64,000 nucleotides of DNA, from assembly GCA_027079305.1 (NCBI GenBank), contig JALWVU010000004.1, positions 1-64,000 on the forward strand. Direction: 5' to 3'. Numbering within the stretch: position 1 is the first letter of the stretch; each line of letters opens with the position of its first letter. Both the position numbers and the translations under genes were made by a program. Below, one piece after another: positions 33,710-45,959 of this stretch. The notes under the pieces were generated by a model. That model was given only the letters and a program-made list of their open reading frames with translations, did no database searches and was not told the origin of the DNA. Source of the stretch: Aquificaceae bacterium. GTDB lineage: Bacteria; Aquificota; Aquificia; Aquificales; Aquificaceae.

Positions 33710-34528
33710 TCAGCGGATGAGGTAGAAGTCGTCCACCATGTCGTAGTTCTCCGCTCCAAGCTGGATCAGTATCTCGTTGAACCTCTCCACCGTCTTTGGA
33801 TATGCCTGTGTCAAGAGCTTTCTTAGTTCCTTTTCGTCTTCCGCAAAGGCGGAAGGGAAGAACTCCTCAAAGGAGCGGATCTTTTCCCTTGCACATACAA
33901 AGAGTATCTCCTCCCTTTGGGGTAGAGGACGCCCGGGCAGGGGTTCAACCACAAGCTTGTAGCTGTGTGAGATCATCCTCTCTGTAGGAAACCTTACCTT
34001 GCCCATTAGCTTAAAGGATTTCTCTACCGGATTAGGCAAGAGCCTGTAGACTCTCCCCTCCGCGTCCACGCTGAAAAGGTATGGAAAGCAGGGCTTTTCG
34101 GAGGAGATTTCAAGGTAAAGCTCTTCTCCCGCTTTTAGCTTCTTCTTGCTCAAAACAAGCACGAGGCTGAAGTCCGCAGGTTTTAAGCTTTCATCCGGTA
34201 TATCAAATCGGGCCCTCGCGAAAACACATATCTGATCCTTTCCCACAATCCTCGGCTCTCCGTAGACCGGTTCATTAACCCTCTTGATCTTTCCCACCAT
34301 GCGAGTTTGGATTATGTCTCTCATTATCTTGCTGTTCACAATGAGCGTCTTTGAACTGATCAAAACACCGAGGTGCCTCTCAACCGCATTTATTTTGGCG
34401 TTCTTCAGAGCCTCCCTTTTGGCTTCCTTTATGTCGGAACTGCATCCCTCACCCTCAGATTCCACTATTGCGGAGAAAGAAGTTCCTAAAAGGATAAGGA
34501 GGATTAGGAATATACCATTCATTCTCAC
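33710..34528 (-). CDS. Secreted DUF4384-type protein
   Basis: 272 residues with a signal peptide (GIFLILLILLGTSFSA). The N-terminal half has an LPP20-like helix pattern (KEAKREALKNAKINAVERHLG). The C-terminal half has the DUF4384 pattern: YLEISSEKPCFPYLFSVDAEGRVYRLLPNP, then PQREEILFVCARE. DUF4384 proteins often accompany caspase-like peptidases. This start overlaps the caspase-like gene's stop (ATGA), so they are one unit. Function unknown. Confidence 0.75.
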   Translation of the reverse strand: MRMNGIFLILLILLGTSFSAIVESEGEGCSSDIKEAKREALKNAKINAVERHLGVLISSKTLIVNSKIMRDIIQTRMVGKIKRVNEPVYGEPRIVGKDQICVFARARFDIPDESLKPADFSLVLVLSKKKLKAGEELYLEISSEKPCFPYLFSVDAEGRVYRLLPNPVEKSFKLMGKVRFPTERMISHSYKLVVEPLPGRPLPQREEILFVCAREKIRSFEEFFPSAFAEDEKELRKLLTQAYPKTVERFNEILIQLGAENYDMVDDFYLIR

Positions 34529-36084
34529 TCTACCGGGAATATCTCAAAGTCCTTGGGACCCCACACATCCGGAGTCTGCTTCCCGTCAGCGGAAACTTTT
34601 CTTACCCACTTGGTTAGAGGTCTTATCAGCTCCTTTATCTCCACATACCCGTCGTCGTCAAAGTCCAAATTAACAAGCCCTGAGCTTGCCATCTCGTAGA
34701 GTGCCCTTGTAAAGGCTGAATACCTCTTATCCTTGTCCACGTTAGATAGCTGTCCCTGTTTTGTGGAAAACACCATAGCTATGTCAGAGAGCTTAGGTTC
34801 ATACACAACCACCGCAGGCTTCCACGGAGGGTCTATCCTGCAGGCGTCTATGAAGGCAACCTTCTTACCTTTGGCTCTTGATAGGAGTCTCTTGAGGGTG
34901 TTTATATTCACACCGCTCTCTCTGAGGGCTTCTTCATCTTCTATAGAGGCGTCCGCAGGCAGGATGTAGAACTTGCCTTTAGAGTCCAAGATGCCGTGTC
35001 CTGAGTAGTAGAAGTAGAGCCGTGCGTCGTGTTTCTTTATCCTCTTCGCAAATCTGAGCAATTCTCTCTTTAGTTCCGCGTAGGAAGGGTTTTCTATTAT
35101 CTTCATGTTAACTTCCGGAACTCCCATATAGCAGGCGGCGAGCTTGCGGATAATCTCTTTATCGTTCTTAACGTATTCAAGCTTTCCTATCTCTTTGTAG
35201 TTATATACCACAACTGCGAACAGGTAGTTGTTGGCGCTGGGAAGTGGACAATCGCTGGGAAGAGTGCTGACAGATTTCGTAGATTGACCACTCGGCGTAC
35301 CTTTGCTTGTGCTCTTAACAGAGGGAGCGCTTTTGGGTTTTTGTACAATGGTGGATTTGGGCTTGGTTTGGGATATAGGACGGAGGATTAGTATAAGTAT
35401 ACCTACACCGACCTTACCATCTACATTTGCTTTTGCTGCTGGTATATTATTAATTGCATATACTTCATCTAAACATAAGTAAGATTTAAAGCTTTTAATC
35501 TTATTTTCACAGTATTCTTCGAGGATAATCTTCGCTATGTCATAACTTGTAAGAATTGTATATGCTTTTATAAGCCTCTTCTTAGGTACATGTTTAACTG
35601 GCTTTTTTTCATTATCAAGGACGCGGATAGGTATTTTCCCTTCCCTCCTTATAGCAAGCTTTATGCCAAGAATTATATCTCCCTGAACAATTTCAAGCTT
35701 TTTAACAAGTTTATATCTGCCTTTGCTCTTTGCTGAAGATTTCCATTTTTGTATGGTTTCATAGGTTTCCTTTTTGCTCAAAACTTTTAAAGCTATATGC
35801 TCTTTCCTACTTCTTATATATATAGACTTATTAGCTAATTTCCTTCTGAGGTTATCTATATACTCTTTCAAGGAATTTGAACGGTGTACAATCGGGATTA
35901 ATACTTCCTTTTCAAACTCTTCAAGGGAACTGAAGGATAGATCAGGCTTCTTATTATAAGATGTTTTATCTTGCCCATACCCAGAGTAACTATAGCTCGT
36001 AGAAGAAGGTGGTGGAGCACAACTGAATATGAATATTACAACCAGTACAGACAACGCAATCAATATGCGTCCCATACTTCCCAT
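34525..36084 (-). CDS. Caspase-like (peptidase C14) lipoprotein with an EF-hand
   Basis: 519 residues from the ATG at 36,084, six bases after GGAGG. Lipoprotein-type signal (VVIFIFSC, Cys22), a poorly conserved lysine-rich region of about 250 residues, a Pro/Ser linker (about 240-278), then a caspase fold with catalytic His363 (YYSGHG) and Cys415 (FIDACR). A canonical EF-hand loop follows at 474-485 (DFDDDGYVEIKE) with all calcium ligands. Caspase homologues in bacteria cleave after Arg/Lys or Asp and act in stress, defence or protein turnover. Outer location and calcium control are inferred. The 5' half is more AT-rich than the 3' half. Confidence 0.88.
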   Translation of the reverse strand: MGSMGRILIALSVLVVIFIFSCAPPPSSTSYSYSGYGQDKTSYNKKPDLSFSSLEEFEKEVLIPIVHRSNSLKEYIDNLRRKLANKSIYIRSRKEHIALKVLSKKETYETIQKWKSSAKSKGRYKLVKKLEIVQGDIILGIKLAIRREGKIPIRVLDNEKKPVKHVPKKRLIKAYTILTSYDIAKIILEEYCENKIKSFKSYLCLDEVYAINNIPAAKANVDGKVGVGILILILRPISQTKPKSTIVQKPKSAPSVKSTSKGTPSGQSTKSVSTLPSDCPLPSANNYLFAVVVYNYKEIGKLEYVKNDKEIIRKLAACYMGVPEVNMKIIENPSYAELKRELLRFAKRIKKHDARLYFYYSGHGILDSKGKFYILPADASIEDEEALRESGVNINTLKRLLSRAKGKKVAFIDACRIDPPWKPAVVVYEPKLSDIAMVFSTKQGQLSNVDKDKRYSAFTRALYEMASSGLVNLDFDDDGYVEIKELIRPLTKWVRKVSADGKQTPDVWGPKDFEIFPVE

Positions 36085-36166
36085 ACTTAACCTCCAAAGC
36101 AACCGGCTCTTAGAAAATATAATAGTCCAACACTAACCCCTGCACATAACCTTAGAATAGAAGGCG

Positions 36167-36616
36167 ATGGAAGACCGGAAGAAACTAATACAAGCCCAAA
36201 AGAAGTTAGAAAGTATCCTCGGTACCAAAAAGAAGGCGGATGTGAAGATCGGTCAAAGCGTTCGTATAGCAGACTTCCCGAGGAAGGAGAAGATGAAGGG
36301 TATAGTAACGGATCCTTTCGGTTACGAATTCTTCTTCACGGATTACAGAGTTAAGCACAGCCTGAAGGACAAAAAACCGCACCATGAGAAGGTGATAGCT
36401 GATTTATGGAAACGTATAGGTGAATTTTTCAGCAAACCTGACGTTATAGTCCACGACAGACTGAGAGGAGCTTTGCTCTACGCTTTCAGGAGAGGAGAGC
36501 TTTTTGTAGTTTTCGTGGCTGGTGTAGAGAAAAGAGTGTTATGGACAGCCTACACGAGAAAGTTGCTCAGAGAGACGGAAAGATTTAAATTCCTATATGA
36601 GAAGGAGGGTATCTAA
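36167..36616 (+). CDS. Possible PBECR-type nuclease-fold protein
   Basis: 149 residues, basic. A lysine-rich helix (1-30) leads to YRVKHSLKDKKPHHEKV, a helix and strand ending in KPDVIVHDR, then ALLYAFRRGELFVVFVAGVEKRVLWTAYTRK. The order H-x-n-H, KP-x-VI and a paired strand ending in TAY resembles PBECR (phage-Barnase-EndoU-ColicinE5/D-RelE) nuclease domains. The match is by eye and not certain. The next gene starts on the base after the stop and is acidic, as an antitoxin would be. Confidence 0.5.
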   Translation: MEDRKKLIQAQKKLESILGTKKKADVKIGQSVRIADFPRKEKMKGIVTDPFGYEFFFTDYRVKHSLKDKKPHHEKVIADLWKRIGEFFSKPDVIVHDRLRGALLYAFRRGELFVVFVAGVEKRVLWTAYTRKLLRETERFKFLYEKEGI

Positions 36617-36967
36617 GTGTCTGCGATCCTTGAGCTTGATAGGGAAGCCCTTGAGCACGGATTTATACACTTGAAGAGAAAAGATCCCTATAAGCCTACC
36701 CAAAACGACCTTGAAGAGGAAAAATTGGCGGAAGAGGTCGGAGCGGACACCCTGTATCTTTCCGAGGACGATCACGTATATATGTTTGACGTCTGTCTCG
36801 GAGATGACCCCTTGGATGTTTTGGACTATCTGGTAGAACATGCTGATAAAGTAAAGGGCGTTTATACCGTGGAAGATCTCGGGCTCTACAATGTCTCTTT
36901 TGCCGAAGTTCTAAAAGCTATCAAAAAGTTCTACGACCAAAAGCTGACCATTCCAACGCAAAAATAA
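36617..36967 (+). CDS. Acidic protein, candidate antitoxin of the preceding gene
   Basis: 116 residues from a GTG immediately after the upstream stop. The AGGAGGG site lies inside the end of that gene. It is strongly acidic (LEEEKLAEEVGADTLYLSEDD, GDDPLDVLDYLVE) with no membrane segment and no DNA-binding motif I can see. The pairing of a small basic protein with a small acidic one in abutting frames is typical of toxin/antitoxin or nuclease/inhibitor pairs. I recognise no family. Confidence 0.55.
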   Translation: MSAILELDREALEHGFIHLKRKDPYKPTQNDLEEEKLAEEVGADTLYLSEDDHVYMFDVCLGDDPLDVLDYLVEHADKVKGVYTVEDLGLYNVSFAEVLKAIKKFYDQKLTIPTQK

Positions 36968-37034
36968 TCTCTTTCACTCCACCAGGAAGATCTAAAAATC
37001 CTTGTGTCCCCATATAGTTCACCATTAGATAAGC

Positions 37035-37220
37035 CTACAGTGGACTGCTATAAGAGAAATATATAGACTCAAATTCGGACACTCTTTTAGGTCTATGTTT
37101 CTTTGTAGCGTCAGGGGGGAATCTTCTCGAGCAGGCTATGCATAGATGGGTTTGTTTACCTTTTTTGCCGTTCTTCACTATCCTATCGTTTCCACACTCC
37201 GGGTACCTCATGAGGTTCAT
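37035..37220 (-). pseudogene. Transposase zinc-ribbon remnant (IS1/InsA-like)
   Basis: 61 codons reading MNLMRYPECGNDRIVKNGKK, then QTHLCIACSRRFPPDA. It matches the N-terminal zinc ribbon of IS1-type transposases (CP-x-C-x-n-K-x-G-x-n-C-x-x-C-RRF). The first ligand is Tyr (YPEC), and the frame ends soon after the ribbon, so it is a dead fragment. No terminal repeats are visible. It marks an old insertion just upstream of the ribosomal operon. Confidence 0.65.
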
Positions 37221-37257
37221 TCTAAATCATCTAATTAGCGATGTGTCCATTTTGAGC

Positions 37258-37286
37258 TTGCCTTCTGTCCCCTGAATTGTTAGAAT
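37258..37286 (+). promoter_or_regulatory. Promoter of the rplN ribosomal operon
   Basis: TTGCCT (37,258-37,263), a 17-base spacer and TAGAAT (37,281-37,286), ending 51 bases before the rplN start. Confidence 0.55.
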
Positions 37287-37337
37287 ACTATTTTGTCTCT
37301 TTTCAGGAAAGCACTTTAGATTTTGGGGTGAAAAGCC

Positions 37338-37703
37338 ATGATACAGCGCCAGAGCTACATGAACGTTGCGGACAACTCGGGAGCCAAGAGGGTTCAGGTG
37401 ATAGGTATACCATACGCTCCGAGGAAATACGCCACCCTCGGGGATGTGATAACGGTGACGGTCAAGGACGCCCTCCCCGACGGGAACGCCAAGAAGGGAA
37501 AGATATACAGGGCGGTTGTTGTAAGGACCGCCAAGGAGGTCAGACGCCCTGACGGTAGCTACATAAAGTTCGACGACAACGCCTGCGTCCTGCTGAATCA
37601 GTATGGAGAACCCCTCGGGACCAGGGTTCTCGGTCCAATAGCAAGAGAAGTAAGGAACAGAGGCTTTACCAAGATAGCTTCCTTAGCACCGGAGGTAGTT
37701 TAA
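37338..37703 (+). CDS. rplN: Ribosomal protein L14
   Basis: 121 residues, full length. Begins [20 protein letters not shown] and has the family signature [20 protein letters not shown]. Binds 23S rRNA near the L3/L19 site at the subunit interface. It is the first gene of the operon here. The genes normally upstream (rplP, rpmC, rpsQ) are absent, so the S10/spc cluster is split at this point. Its TAA overlaps the rplX ATG. Confidence 0.98.
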   Translation: MIQRQSYMNVADNSGAKRVQVIGIPYAPRKYATLGDVITVTVKDALPDGNAKKGKIYRAVVVRTAKEVRRPDGSYIKFDDNACVLLNQYGEPLGTRVLGPIAREVRNRGFTKIASLAPEVV

Positions 37704-38062
37704 TGGCTGCGAAGATAAAGAAAGGAGACACAGTAATAGTGGTAAGAGGTAAAAAGGCGAACAAGGGACAGACGGGAAAGGTGATAAGGGTGATCCCAGA
37801 GAAGAACAGGGTGGTGGTGGAGGGTGTCAATCTGGTAAAAAAGCACCTGAAAGAGATCCCCAACGTCAGAGAGGGCGGAATCATAGAGATGGAAGCTCCT
37901 ATCCACGTGAGCAACGTGATGCTCGTGTGCCCTAACTGCAACAAGCCGACAAGGGTCGGTTTTCGCATAGTTGAGGAGAAGGGAGTTCTGAGGAAATACA
38001 GATACTGCAAGAAGTGCGGTGAGAACATAGATCTTGTAAGGGAAAAACAGTTGAGAGGTTAG
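37703..38062 (+). CDS. rplX: Ribosomal protein L24
   Basis: 119 residues. KOW motif at the start ([21 protein letters not shown]) and [21 protein letters not shown]. The C-terminal CPNC and CKKC pairs form the zinc-type ending found in many L24 proteins. Assembly initiator of the 50S subunit. Translationally coupled to rplN by TAATG. Confidence 0.97.
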   Translation: MAAKIKKGDTVIVVRGKKANKGQTGKVIRVIPEKNRVVVEGVNLVKKHLKEIPNVREGGIIEMEAPIHVSNVMLVCPNCNKPTRVGFRIVEEKGVLRKYRYCKKCGENIDLVREKQLRG

Positions 38063-38066
38063 GGTG

Positions 38067-38630
38067 ATGGCTGTAGCTACCAAGTATGTCCCCAGGCTTT
38101 ATAAGAAGTATAAGGAAGAGGTCGTCCCGCGCCTGATGCAAAGGTTCGAATACAAGAACCCTATGGAGGTTCCCAGGATAGTGAAGGTGGTGGTGAATAT
38201 GGGCGTGGGCGAGGCTGTTCAGGACATAAAGAACCTGGAGAGGGCTGCGGAGGACCTCAGGCTCATAACCGGCCAGCAACCCTCTATAAGAAGGGCCAAG
38301 AAGTCCGAGGCTGGCTTCAAGCTCAGGAAGGGTATGCCTGTGGGTCTTAAGGTCACCCTCAGAAAGGAGAGGATGTGGGACTTCCTTGACAAGACCATAT
38401 CGGTGGCTCTTCCGAGGGTCAAGGACTTCAAAGGTCTCAATCCCAGGTCCTTCGATGGAAGGGGCAACTACTCCTTTGGTATATCGGAGCAGATAGTCTA
38501 TCCCGAGATAGACTACGACAAGGTGGACAAGATCAGGGGTATGGACATAAGCATCCACACCACCGCTGAGACCGATGAGGAGGCCCTGTGGCTTCTTTCC
38601 CTTTTAGGTCTTCCCATAAGAGCATCTTGA
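38067..38630 (+). CDS. rplE: Ribosomal protein L5
   Basis: 187 residues from the ATG at 38,067; a GTG just before is less likely. Family motifs: [49 protein letters not shown] and [15 protein letters not shown]. Binds 5S rRNA in the central protuberance. Confidence 0.97.
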   Translation: MAVATKYVPRLYKKYKEEVVPRLMQRFEYKNPMEVPRIVKVVVNMGVGEAVQDIKNLERAAEDLRLITGQQPSIRRAKKSEAGFKLRKGMPVGLKVTLRKERMWDFLDKTISVALPRVKDFKGLNPRSFDGRGNYSFGISEQIVYPEIDYDKVDKIRGMDISIHTTAETDEEALWLLSLLGLPIRAS

Positions 38631-38640
38631 GGAGGTTGTT

Positions 38641-38829
38641 ATGCCGAGGAAAGCGAAGGTCGCCAAGGATCTTAAGTATTACCCCAAGTGGAGGGTGAGG
38701 AAGAAAAACAGATGCCCCATATGCGGTAGGCCGAGAGGTTTTATAAGGTATTTCAATATGTGCAGGCTCTGCTTCAGAGAGAGAGCCCTGAGGGGCGAAC
38801 TGCCCGGAGTCAGGAAATCAAGCTGGTAA
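38641..38829 (+). CDS. rpsN: Ribosomal protein S14, zinc type
   Basis: 62 residues, the short form. Zinc ligands lie in CPICGRPRG and MCRLCFRE. Part of the 30S head. GAGGAGG-like site directly upstream. Confidence 0.97.
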   Translation: MPRKAKVAKDLKYYPKWRVRKKNRCPICGRPRGFIRYFNMCRLCFRERALRGELPGVRKSSW

Positions 38830-38842
38830 TCGGAGGTAGGAG

Positions 38843-39247
38843 ATGGACCCGATAGCGGATATGTTCTCTGCGATCAAGAACGCGATAATGAGGAAGAAGG
38901 ACTACGTGGATGTGCCCTCCTCCAAGGTTAAGGAGAGGATCCTTGAGGTTCTAAAAAGGGAGGGCTTTATAAAGGACTGGGAGAGGATAGAGGAAAACAG
39001 AAAGGGAACCCAGTATACCCTCAGGATACACCTAAAATACCTTGACCCTAAGAAGGAGAGAAACGCCATAACAAATCTTGTCAAGATCTCGAAGCCCGGA
39101 AAGAGGGTTTACTCACCTGCAAAATATATACCCTACGTTAAGAGGGGCCTCGGTATAGCCCTCGTGTCCACCGACGCGGGGATAGTGACGGACCACGAAG
39201 CGAGGAAGATGAGGAAGGGCGGTGAGATCCTCGCAATAGTCTGGTAG
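38843..39247 (+). CDS. rpsH: Ribosomal protein S8
   Basis: 134 residues. [18 protein letters not shown] at the start and [20 protein letters not shown] near the end are typical. It binds the 16S central domain, and in E. coli it represses the spc operon through the L5 region. I did not identify such a leader site here. Confidence 0.97.
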   Translation: MDPIADMFSAIKNAIMRKKDYVDVPSSKVKERILEVLKREGFIKDWERIEENRKGTQYTLRIHLKYLDPKKERNAITNLVKISKPGKRVYSPAKYIPYVKRGLGIALVSTDAGIVTDHEARKMRKGGEILAIVW

Positions 39248-39257
39248 GAGGAAGGAG

Positions 39258-39797
39258 ATGTCGAGGATAGGCAAGAATCCCATACCGATACCTGATAACG
39301 TGAAGGTAAGCGTTCAGGGGAACACGATAACCGTTGAAGGTCCTAAGGGTAAGCTCTCGATGGACTTTCACCCCGATATGAAGGTCGTTGTGGAGGACAA
39401 GCAGATAAAGGTAGAGAGGCCCACCGATAGGGCATTCCACAAGGCTCTCCACGGGACCACTGCCGCGCTCATAAGGAACATGGTGAAAGGTGTAACGGAA
39501 GGATTTACGGTAGTCCTCGAGGTCCACGGGCTCGGTTACAGGGCGGCGGTTAAGGGGAACAACCTCGAGCTTAACCTGGGTAAGTCCCATCCTGACATAT
39601 ATCCAATACCCAAGGACATAAAGATAGAGGTGAAGGGGAACGAGATACACGTAAGCGGTATAGACAAGCAGAGGGTAGGTCAGGTGGCAGCGGAGATAAG
39701 GGCTCTCAGGAAGCCCGATCCATACAAGGGCAAGGGAATCAGATACAAGGATGAGGTCATAAAGCTCAAGCCCGGAAAGGCTGCCGGTAAGAAGTAA
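39258..39797 (+). CDS. rplF: Ribosomal protein L6
   Basis: 179 residues with the two L6 repeats. [17 protein letters not shown] opens it and the signature [19 protein letters not shown] closes it. Located near the factor-binding site of the 50S subunit. Confidence 0.97.
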   Translation: MSRIGKNPIPIPDNVKVSVQGNTITVEGPKGKLSMDFHPDMKVVVEDKQIKVERPTDRAFHKALHGTTAALIRNMVKGVTEGFTVVLEVHGLGYRAAVKGNNLELNLGKSHPDIYPIPKDIKIEVKGNEIHVSGIDKQRVGQVAAEIRALRKPDPYKGKGIRYKDEVIKLKPGKAAGKK

Positions 39798-39808
39798 GGA
39801 GGAATAGG

Positions 39809-40180
39809 ATGGCCAGACTGAGCAGGAGAGAGAAGAGGATAAGGAGGCACAAGAGGATAAGGAAAAAGGTTTTCGGAACTCCCGAGAGGCCGAGGCTGGC
39901 GGTTTACAGGAGTCTTCACCACTTCTACGCCCAGATAATAGACGACACCGTGGGCCACACACTCGTTTCCGCCTCCACCCTCGATCCCGAGTTCGAAAAG
40001 CTAACCGGTAAGAGAGGAGGAAAGTCCATAGAGGACGCCCAGAAGGTGGCGGAGATCCTCGTCAAGAGGGCTCTGGGAAAGGGCATAAAGAAGGTTGTCT
40101 TCGACAGGGGTGGTTTCATATACCACGGGAAGATAAAGGCCTTTGCGGACAAGTGTAGAGAGCTTGGACTTGAGTTCTAA
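39809..40180 (+). CDS. rplR: Ribosomal protein L18
   Basis: 123 residues, with a very basic N-terminus ([15 protein letters not shown]) followed by [13 protein letters not shown] and [18 protein letters not shown]. Binds 5S rRNA. Ordered as in other spc operons. Confidence 0.97.
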   Translation: MARLSRREKRIRRHKRIRKKVFGTPERPRLAVYRSLHHFYAQIIDDTVGHTLVSASTLDPEFEKLTGKRGGKSIEDAQKVAEILVKRALGKGIKKVVFDRGGFIYHGKIKAFADKCRELGLEF

Positions 40181-40191
40181 GGAGGAGTTTT

Positions 40192-40812
40192 ATGGGTGGT
40201 AAGGACATCGACAGGATGATCGAGGAGAGAAGGAAGAGGTTCGGCGTCGCTGAGATGATTGACGAACTCCAGCTTGAGGAGAGGCTAATATACGCCAACA
40301 GGACCGCAAGGGTTACCAAAGGCGGTAGGAGGTTCTCCTTCAGCGCCCTCGTAGTTGTGGGAGACAAGAGAGGGTTCGTAGGCTTTGGCCACGGAAAGGC
40401 TAAAGAGGTCCCCCTCGCGATAGCCAAGGCCATAGAGCAGGCCAAGAAGAAGATCATAAGAGTTCCCATAATCGAGGGAACCGTTCCCCACGATGTGGTC
40501 GGGCACTTCGGCCCCACGAAGATAATAGTCATGCCCGCCAGAAGGGGAACGGGTGTTGTCGCAGGTGGTGCGGCAAAGCCCATATTCGAACTCGCTGGAT
40601 ACACGGACGTTCTCACGAAGATAATAGGAAGCACGACGCCGGACAACGTGGTGAGAGCGGTCTTCGACGCCCTGCTCCAGCTAAAGACCCCGGAGCAGGT
40701 GGCAGAGGAGAGAGGTCTTCCCCTCGAAGAGATCCAGAAGAGATACCGCATCTACGCCAACCCCAAGCTCAGGGTAAAACTTTACTACCCGTGGAGGGGA
40801 GTCCATGGCTAA
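40192..40812 (+). CDS. rpsE: Ribosomal protein S5
   Basis: 206 residues, longer than E. coli S5 because of an extended N-terminus and a C-terminal tail. [20 protein letters not shown] and [14 protein letters not shown] are the S5 signature. Its end overlaps the rpmD start by eight bases. Confidence 0.97.
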   Translation: MGGKDIDRMIEERRKRFGVAEMIDELQLEERLIYANRTARVTKGGRRFSFSALVVVGDKRGFVGFGHGKAKEVPLAIAKAIEQAKKKIIRVPIIEGTVPHDVVGHFGPTKIIVMPARRGTGVVAGGAAKPIFELAGYTDVLTKIIGSTTPDNVVRAVFDALLQLKTPEQVAEERGLPLEEIQKRYRIYANPKLRVKLYYPWRGVHG

Positions 40813-41023
40813 GAAAAAGAAGGAATCCAAAAAAATGGTGAAGGTTACCCTCGTGAGAGGCCTTGCGGGAAAGCCTGAGAGCCATATAAAGGCGGTAAAG
40901 AGCCTCGGGCTCAGAAAGCCCGGCCAATCGAGAGTATTGGAGGACAACCCCATGGTGTGGGGAAACATCAGGAAGGCCCATTACCTCGTAAAGGTGGAGG
41001 AAGTGAGCGATGAAACTTCATGA
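40805..41023 (+). CDS. rpmD: Ribosomal protein L30
   Basis: 72 residues. A lysine-rich start ([10 protein letters not shown]) precedes the L30 fold: [36 protein letters not shown] and [14 protein letters not shown]. It starts inside rpsE and ends inside rplO, so the three are tightly coupled. Confidence 0.95.
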   Translation: MAKKKKESKKMVKVTLVRGLAGKPESHIKAVKSLGLRKPGQSRVLEDNPMVWGNIRKAHYLVKVEEVSDETS

Positions 41024-41455
41024 ACTTCAGCCCCATCCGGGAGCTACAAGAGAAAGAAAGAGAGTTGGCAGAGGTATAGCGGCGGGACAGGGCAAGACCG
41101 CGGGAAAGGGCCATAAGGGCCAGAAGAGCAGATCCGGAGACAGAACGCTCCCTCCTTACTTTGAAGGTGGTCAAACACCGCTCCACCAGAGACTTCCCAA
41201 GAGAGGGTTTGTAAATCCAAACAGAGTGGAGTTCACTCCGGTTAACGTGGGAACCCTCGAGAGGATCTTCGAAGACGGAGCGGAGATAACACCTGAGACC
41301 CTCGTTCAGAAAGGACTCTGTTCCAAAAAGGACAGGGTGAAAATACTCGGTGATGGAGAGCTTACCAAGAAGTTCACTGTAAAGGCCCACGCCTTTTCTA
41401 AGAGCGCCAAGGAGAAGATAGAGAAAGCGGGAGGATCCTGCGAGGTAATCGGGAA

Positions 41456-41459
<4 letters not shown>
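41010..41459 (+). CDS. rplO: Ribosomal protein L15
   Basis: 149 residues. [38 protein letters not shown] and [20 protein letters not shown] are typical. It overlaps rpmD at its start and secY at its end (4 bases). Confidence 0.97.
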
Positions 41460-44162
<2,703 letters not shown>

Positions 44163-44165
44163 AGG

Positions 44166-44405
44166 ATGGGAAAGAAGAAAAAGCAGGAGCGTGAGAAGGA
44201 GAAAGGCATAGTTATGGAAGGAGAGGTGGTGGAAGCTCTTCCCAACGGCATGTTCAAAGTAAAGCTCGAAGGCGGGCACGAGGTTCTGGCCCACATATCG
44301 GGTAAGATGAGGATAAACTTCATAAGGATCCTTCCCGGCGACAGGGTCAGGGTGGAGCTTTCCCCCTACGACCTGACCAGGGGAAGGATAGTCTACAGGC
44401 TCTGA
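44166..44405 (+). CDS. infA: Translation initiation factor IF-1
   Basis: 79 residues. A lysine-rich leader of about 15 residues precedes the OB fold: [31 protein letters not shown], then [22 protein letters not shown]. Starts three bases after map. Confidence 0.97.
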   Translation: MGKKKKQEREKEKGIVMEGEVVEALPNGMFKVKLEGGHEVLAHISGKMRINFIRILPGDRVRVELSPYDLTRGRIVYRL

Positions 44406-44415
44406 GGAGGTAGAC

Positions 44416-44529
44416 ATGAAGGTAAGAGCTTCGGTCAAGAAGAGGTGTGCCAAGTGCAAGATAATCAGGAGAAAGGGAAGGGTTTACGTGATATGCGAGA
44501 ACCCCAAGCACAAGCAGAAGCAAGGCTAA
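44416..44529 (+). CDS. rpmJ: Ribosomal protein L36
   Basis: 37 residues: [20 protein letters not shown] and [16 protein letters not shown]. Zinc ligands are Cys11, Cys14, Cys27 and His32. TGAGGAGG lies before the ATG. Short but complete and in its usual place between infA and rpsM. Confidence 0.96.
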   Translation: MKVRASVKKRCAKCKIIRRKGRVYVICENPKHKQKQG

Positions 44530-44542
44530 CGGAGGTCGTAAG

Positions 44543-44920
44543 ATGGCAAGGATAGCTGGAGTAGATCTTCCCGACCACAAGAGGCTCGAGATAGCCCTCA
44601 CCTACATCTACGGGATAGGCAAGTCGAGGGTAAAGGAGATATGCGAGGGGACCGGTATAGACTGCAAGAAGAGAGTGGGCGAGCTTACTCCGGAGGAGCT
44701 TAATACCTTGAGGAAGTTCATAGACGAGAACTATAAGGTGGAAGGAGATCTCAGAAGGGAAGTCCAGCTCAACATAAAGAGATTGATAGATATGGGATGC
44801 TACAGGGGTCAGAGGCACGCGAGGGGCCTCCCCGTCAGAGGCCAGCAGACGAGAACCAACGCCAGAACGAGGAAGGGGAGGAGAAGAACCGTTGGCGGAA
44901 CCAAGAAGAAAGGTAAGTAA
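44543..44920 (+). CDS. rpsM: Ribosomal protein S13
   Basis: 125 residues. [33 protein letters not shown] and the C-terminal [20 protein letters not shown] are typical. Located in the 30S head, bridging to the 50S subunit. Confidence 0.97.
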   Translation: MARIAGVDLPDHKRLEIALTYIYGIGKSRVKEICEGTGIDCKKRVGELTPEELNTLRKFIDENYKVEGDLRREVQLNIKRLIDMGCYRGQRHARGLPVRGQQTRTNARTRKGRRRTVGGTKKKGK

Positions 44921-44931
44921 GGAGGAGGCAC

Positions 44932-45309
44932 ATGGCTAAGAAGAAAAAGCAGAAGAGAACGGTTACGAAAGGTATAGTCCACATACACACGACCTTTAAC
45001 AACACGATCATAAATATAACCGATCCCCAGGGGAACACAATAGTTTGGGAGAGCGGTGGAACTGTTGGATTTAAGGGAACGAGGAAGAGCACCCCGTATG
45101 CGGCTCAGGTTGCAGCCCAGAAGGCCATGAGAAGAGCGATCAACGAATTTGGGCTTCAGGAAGCGGAAGTCTGGATAAAAGGACCAGGAGCGGGAAGAGA
45201 GTCTGCCCTCAGGGCAGTGTTCGCTTCCGGCATAAAGGTTACCGCCATAAGGGACGTTACACCGATCCCTCACAACGGATGTAGGCCACCCGCAAGGAGG
45301 AGAGTCTGA
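44932..45309 (+). CDS. rpsK: Ribosomal protein S11
   Basis: 125 residues. [35 protein letters not shown] and [20 protein letters not shown] are typical. Platform of the 30S subunit. The TGA overlaps the rpsD ATG by one base. Confidence 0.97.
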   Translation: MAKKKKQKRTVTKGIVHIHTTFNNTIINITDPQGNTIVWESGGTVGFKGTRKSTPYAAQVAAQKAMRRAINEFGLQEAEVWIKGPGAGRESALRAVFASGIKVTAIRDVTPIPHNGCRPPARRRV

Positions 45310-45944
45310 TGGGCAGGTATATAGGACCCTGGGTAAAGCTCGACAGAAGGTTTGGAGTAGTAGTCTCAGGAAAGAAATCAGCTCCGAGGATACTCCAGCG
45401 CAGGAACTACCCGCCCGGCCAGCACGGAAGGATAAAGGGAAGAAGAAGGAAGCTGAGCGAATATGGCATCCGTCTCATGGAGAAGCAGAAGCTCAAGTTC
45501 CTCTACGGAGGCCTGAGGGAGAAGCAGTTCAAGAGATACTTCGATAGAGCCACAAAGTCTAAGCAGAACACGGGAGAGGTCCTCCTCCAGCTCCTTGAGA
45601 GGAGGCTGGACAACGTGGTATACAGACTCGGCTTCGCAACAACCAGGAGGCAGGCACGCCAGCTGGTTTCCCACGGCCACATACTTGTGAACGGAAAGAA
45701 GGTGGACATACCCCACTACGAGGTAGAGCCCGGTGACATCATAGAGGTAAAGCCCTCCTCGAGGGATATTCCCTTCCTGAAGGAGAACCTGGAAAACATA
45801 GATCCCAGAAGCGTTCCAGAGTGGCTGGAGCTGGACAAGGACAATTTCAGGGGGAAGGTTCTCAAGCTCCCCGAGAACGTGGCTGAGTATCTGGAAGTGC
45901 CCGTTAACGTTCAGTATATTATCGAGTTCTATTCTAAGGTTTAA
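45309..45944 (+). CDS. rpsD: Ribosomal protein S4
   Basis: 211 residues. An N-terminal segment without a zinc knuckle precedes [21 protein letters not shown] and the S4 RNA-binding domain ([35 protein letters not shown]). Nucleates 30S assembly. Confidence 0.97.
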   Translation: MGRYIGPWVKLDRRFGVVVSGKKSAPRILQRRNYPPGQHGRIKGRRRKLSEYGIRLMEKQKLKFLYGGLREKQFKRYFDRATKSKQNTGEVLLQLLERRLDNVVYRLGFATTRRQARQLVSHGHILVNGKKVDIPHYEVEPGDIIEVKPSSRDIPFLKENLENIDPRSVPEWLELDKDNFRGKVLKLPENVAEYLEVPVNVQYIIEFYSKV

Positions 45945-45959
45945 TCTGGAGGTCATCAG

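Larger units (their letters stand above)
36968..37337. other. Intergenic stretch before rplN
   Basis: 370 bases with no intact gene. It holds the transposase remnant on the minus strand (37,035-37,220) and a promoter at 37,258-37,286. The first 65 bases show nothing I can name. Confidence 0.6.

Noticed and set aside
32585-33826. 413-codon plus-strand frame opposite lysS
   Set aside because: Antisense shadow of lysS with no start context and no recognisable domain.
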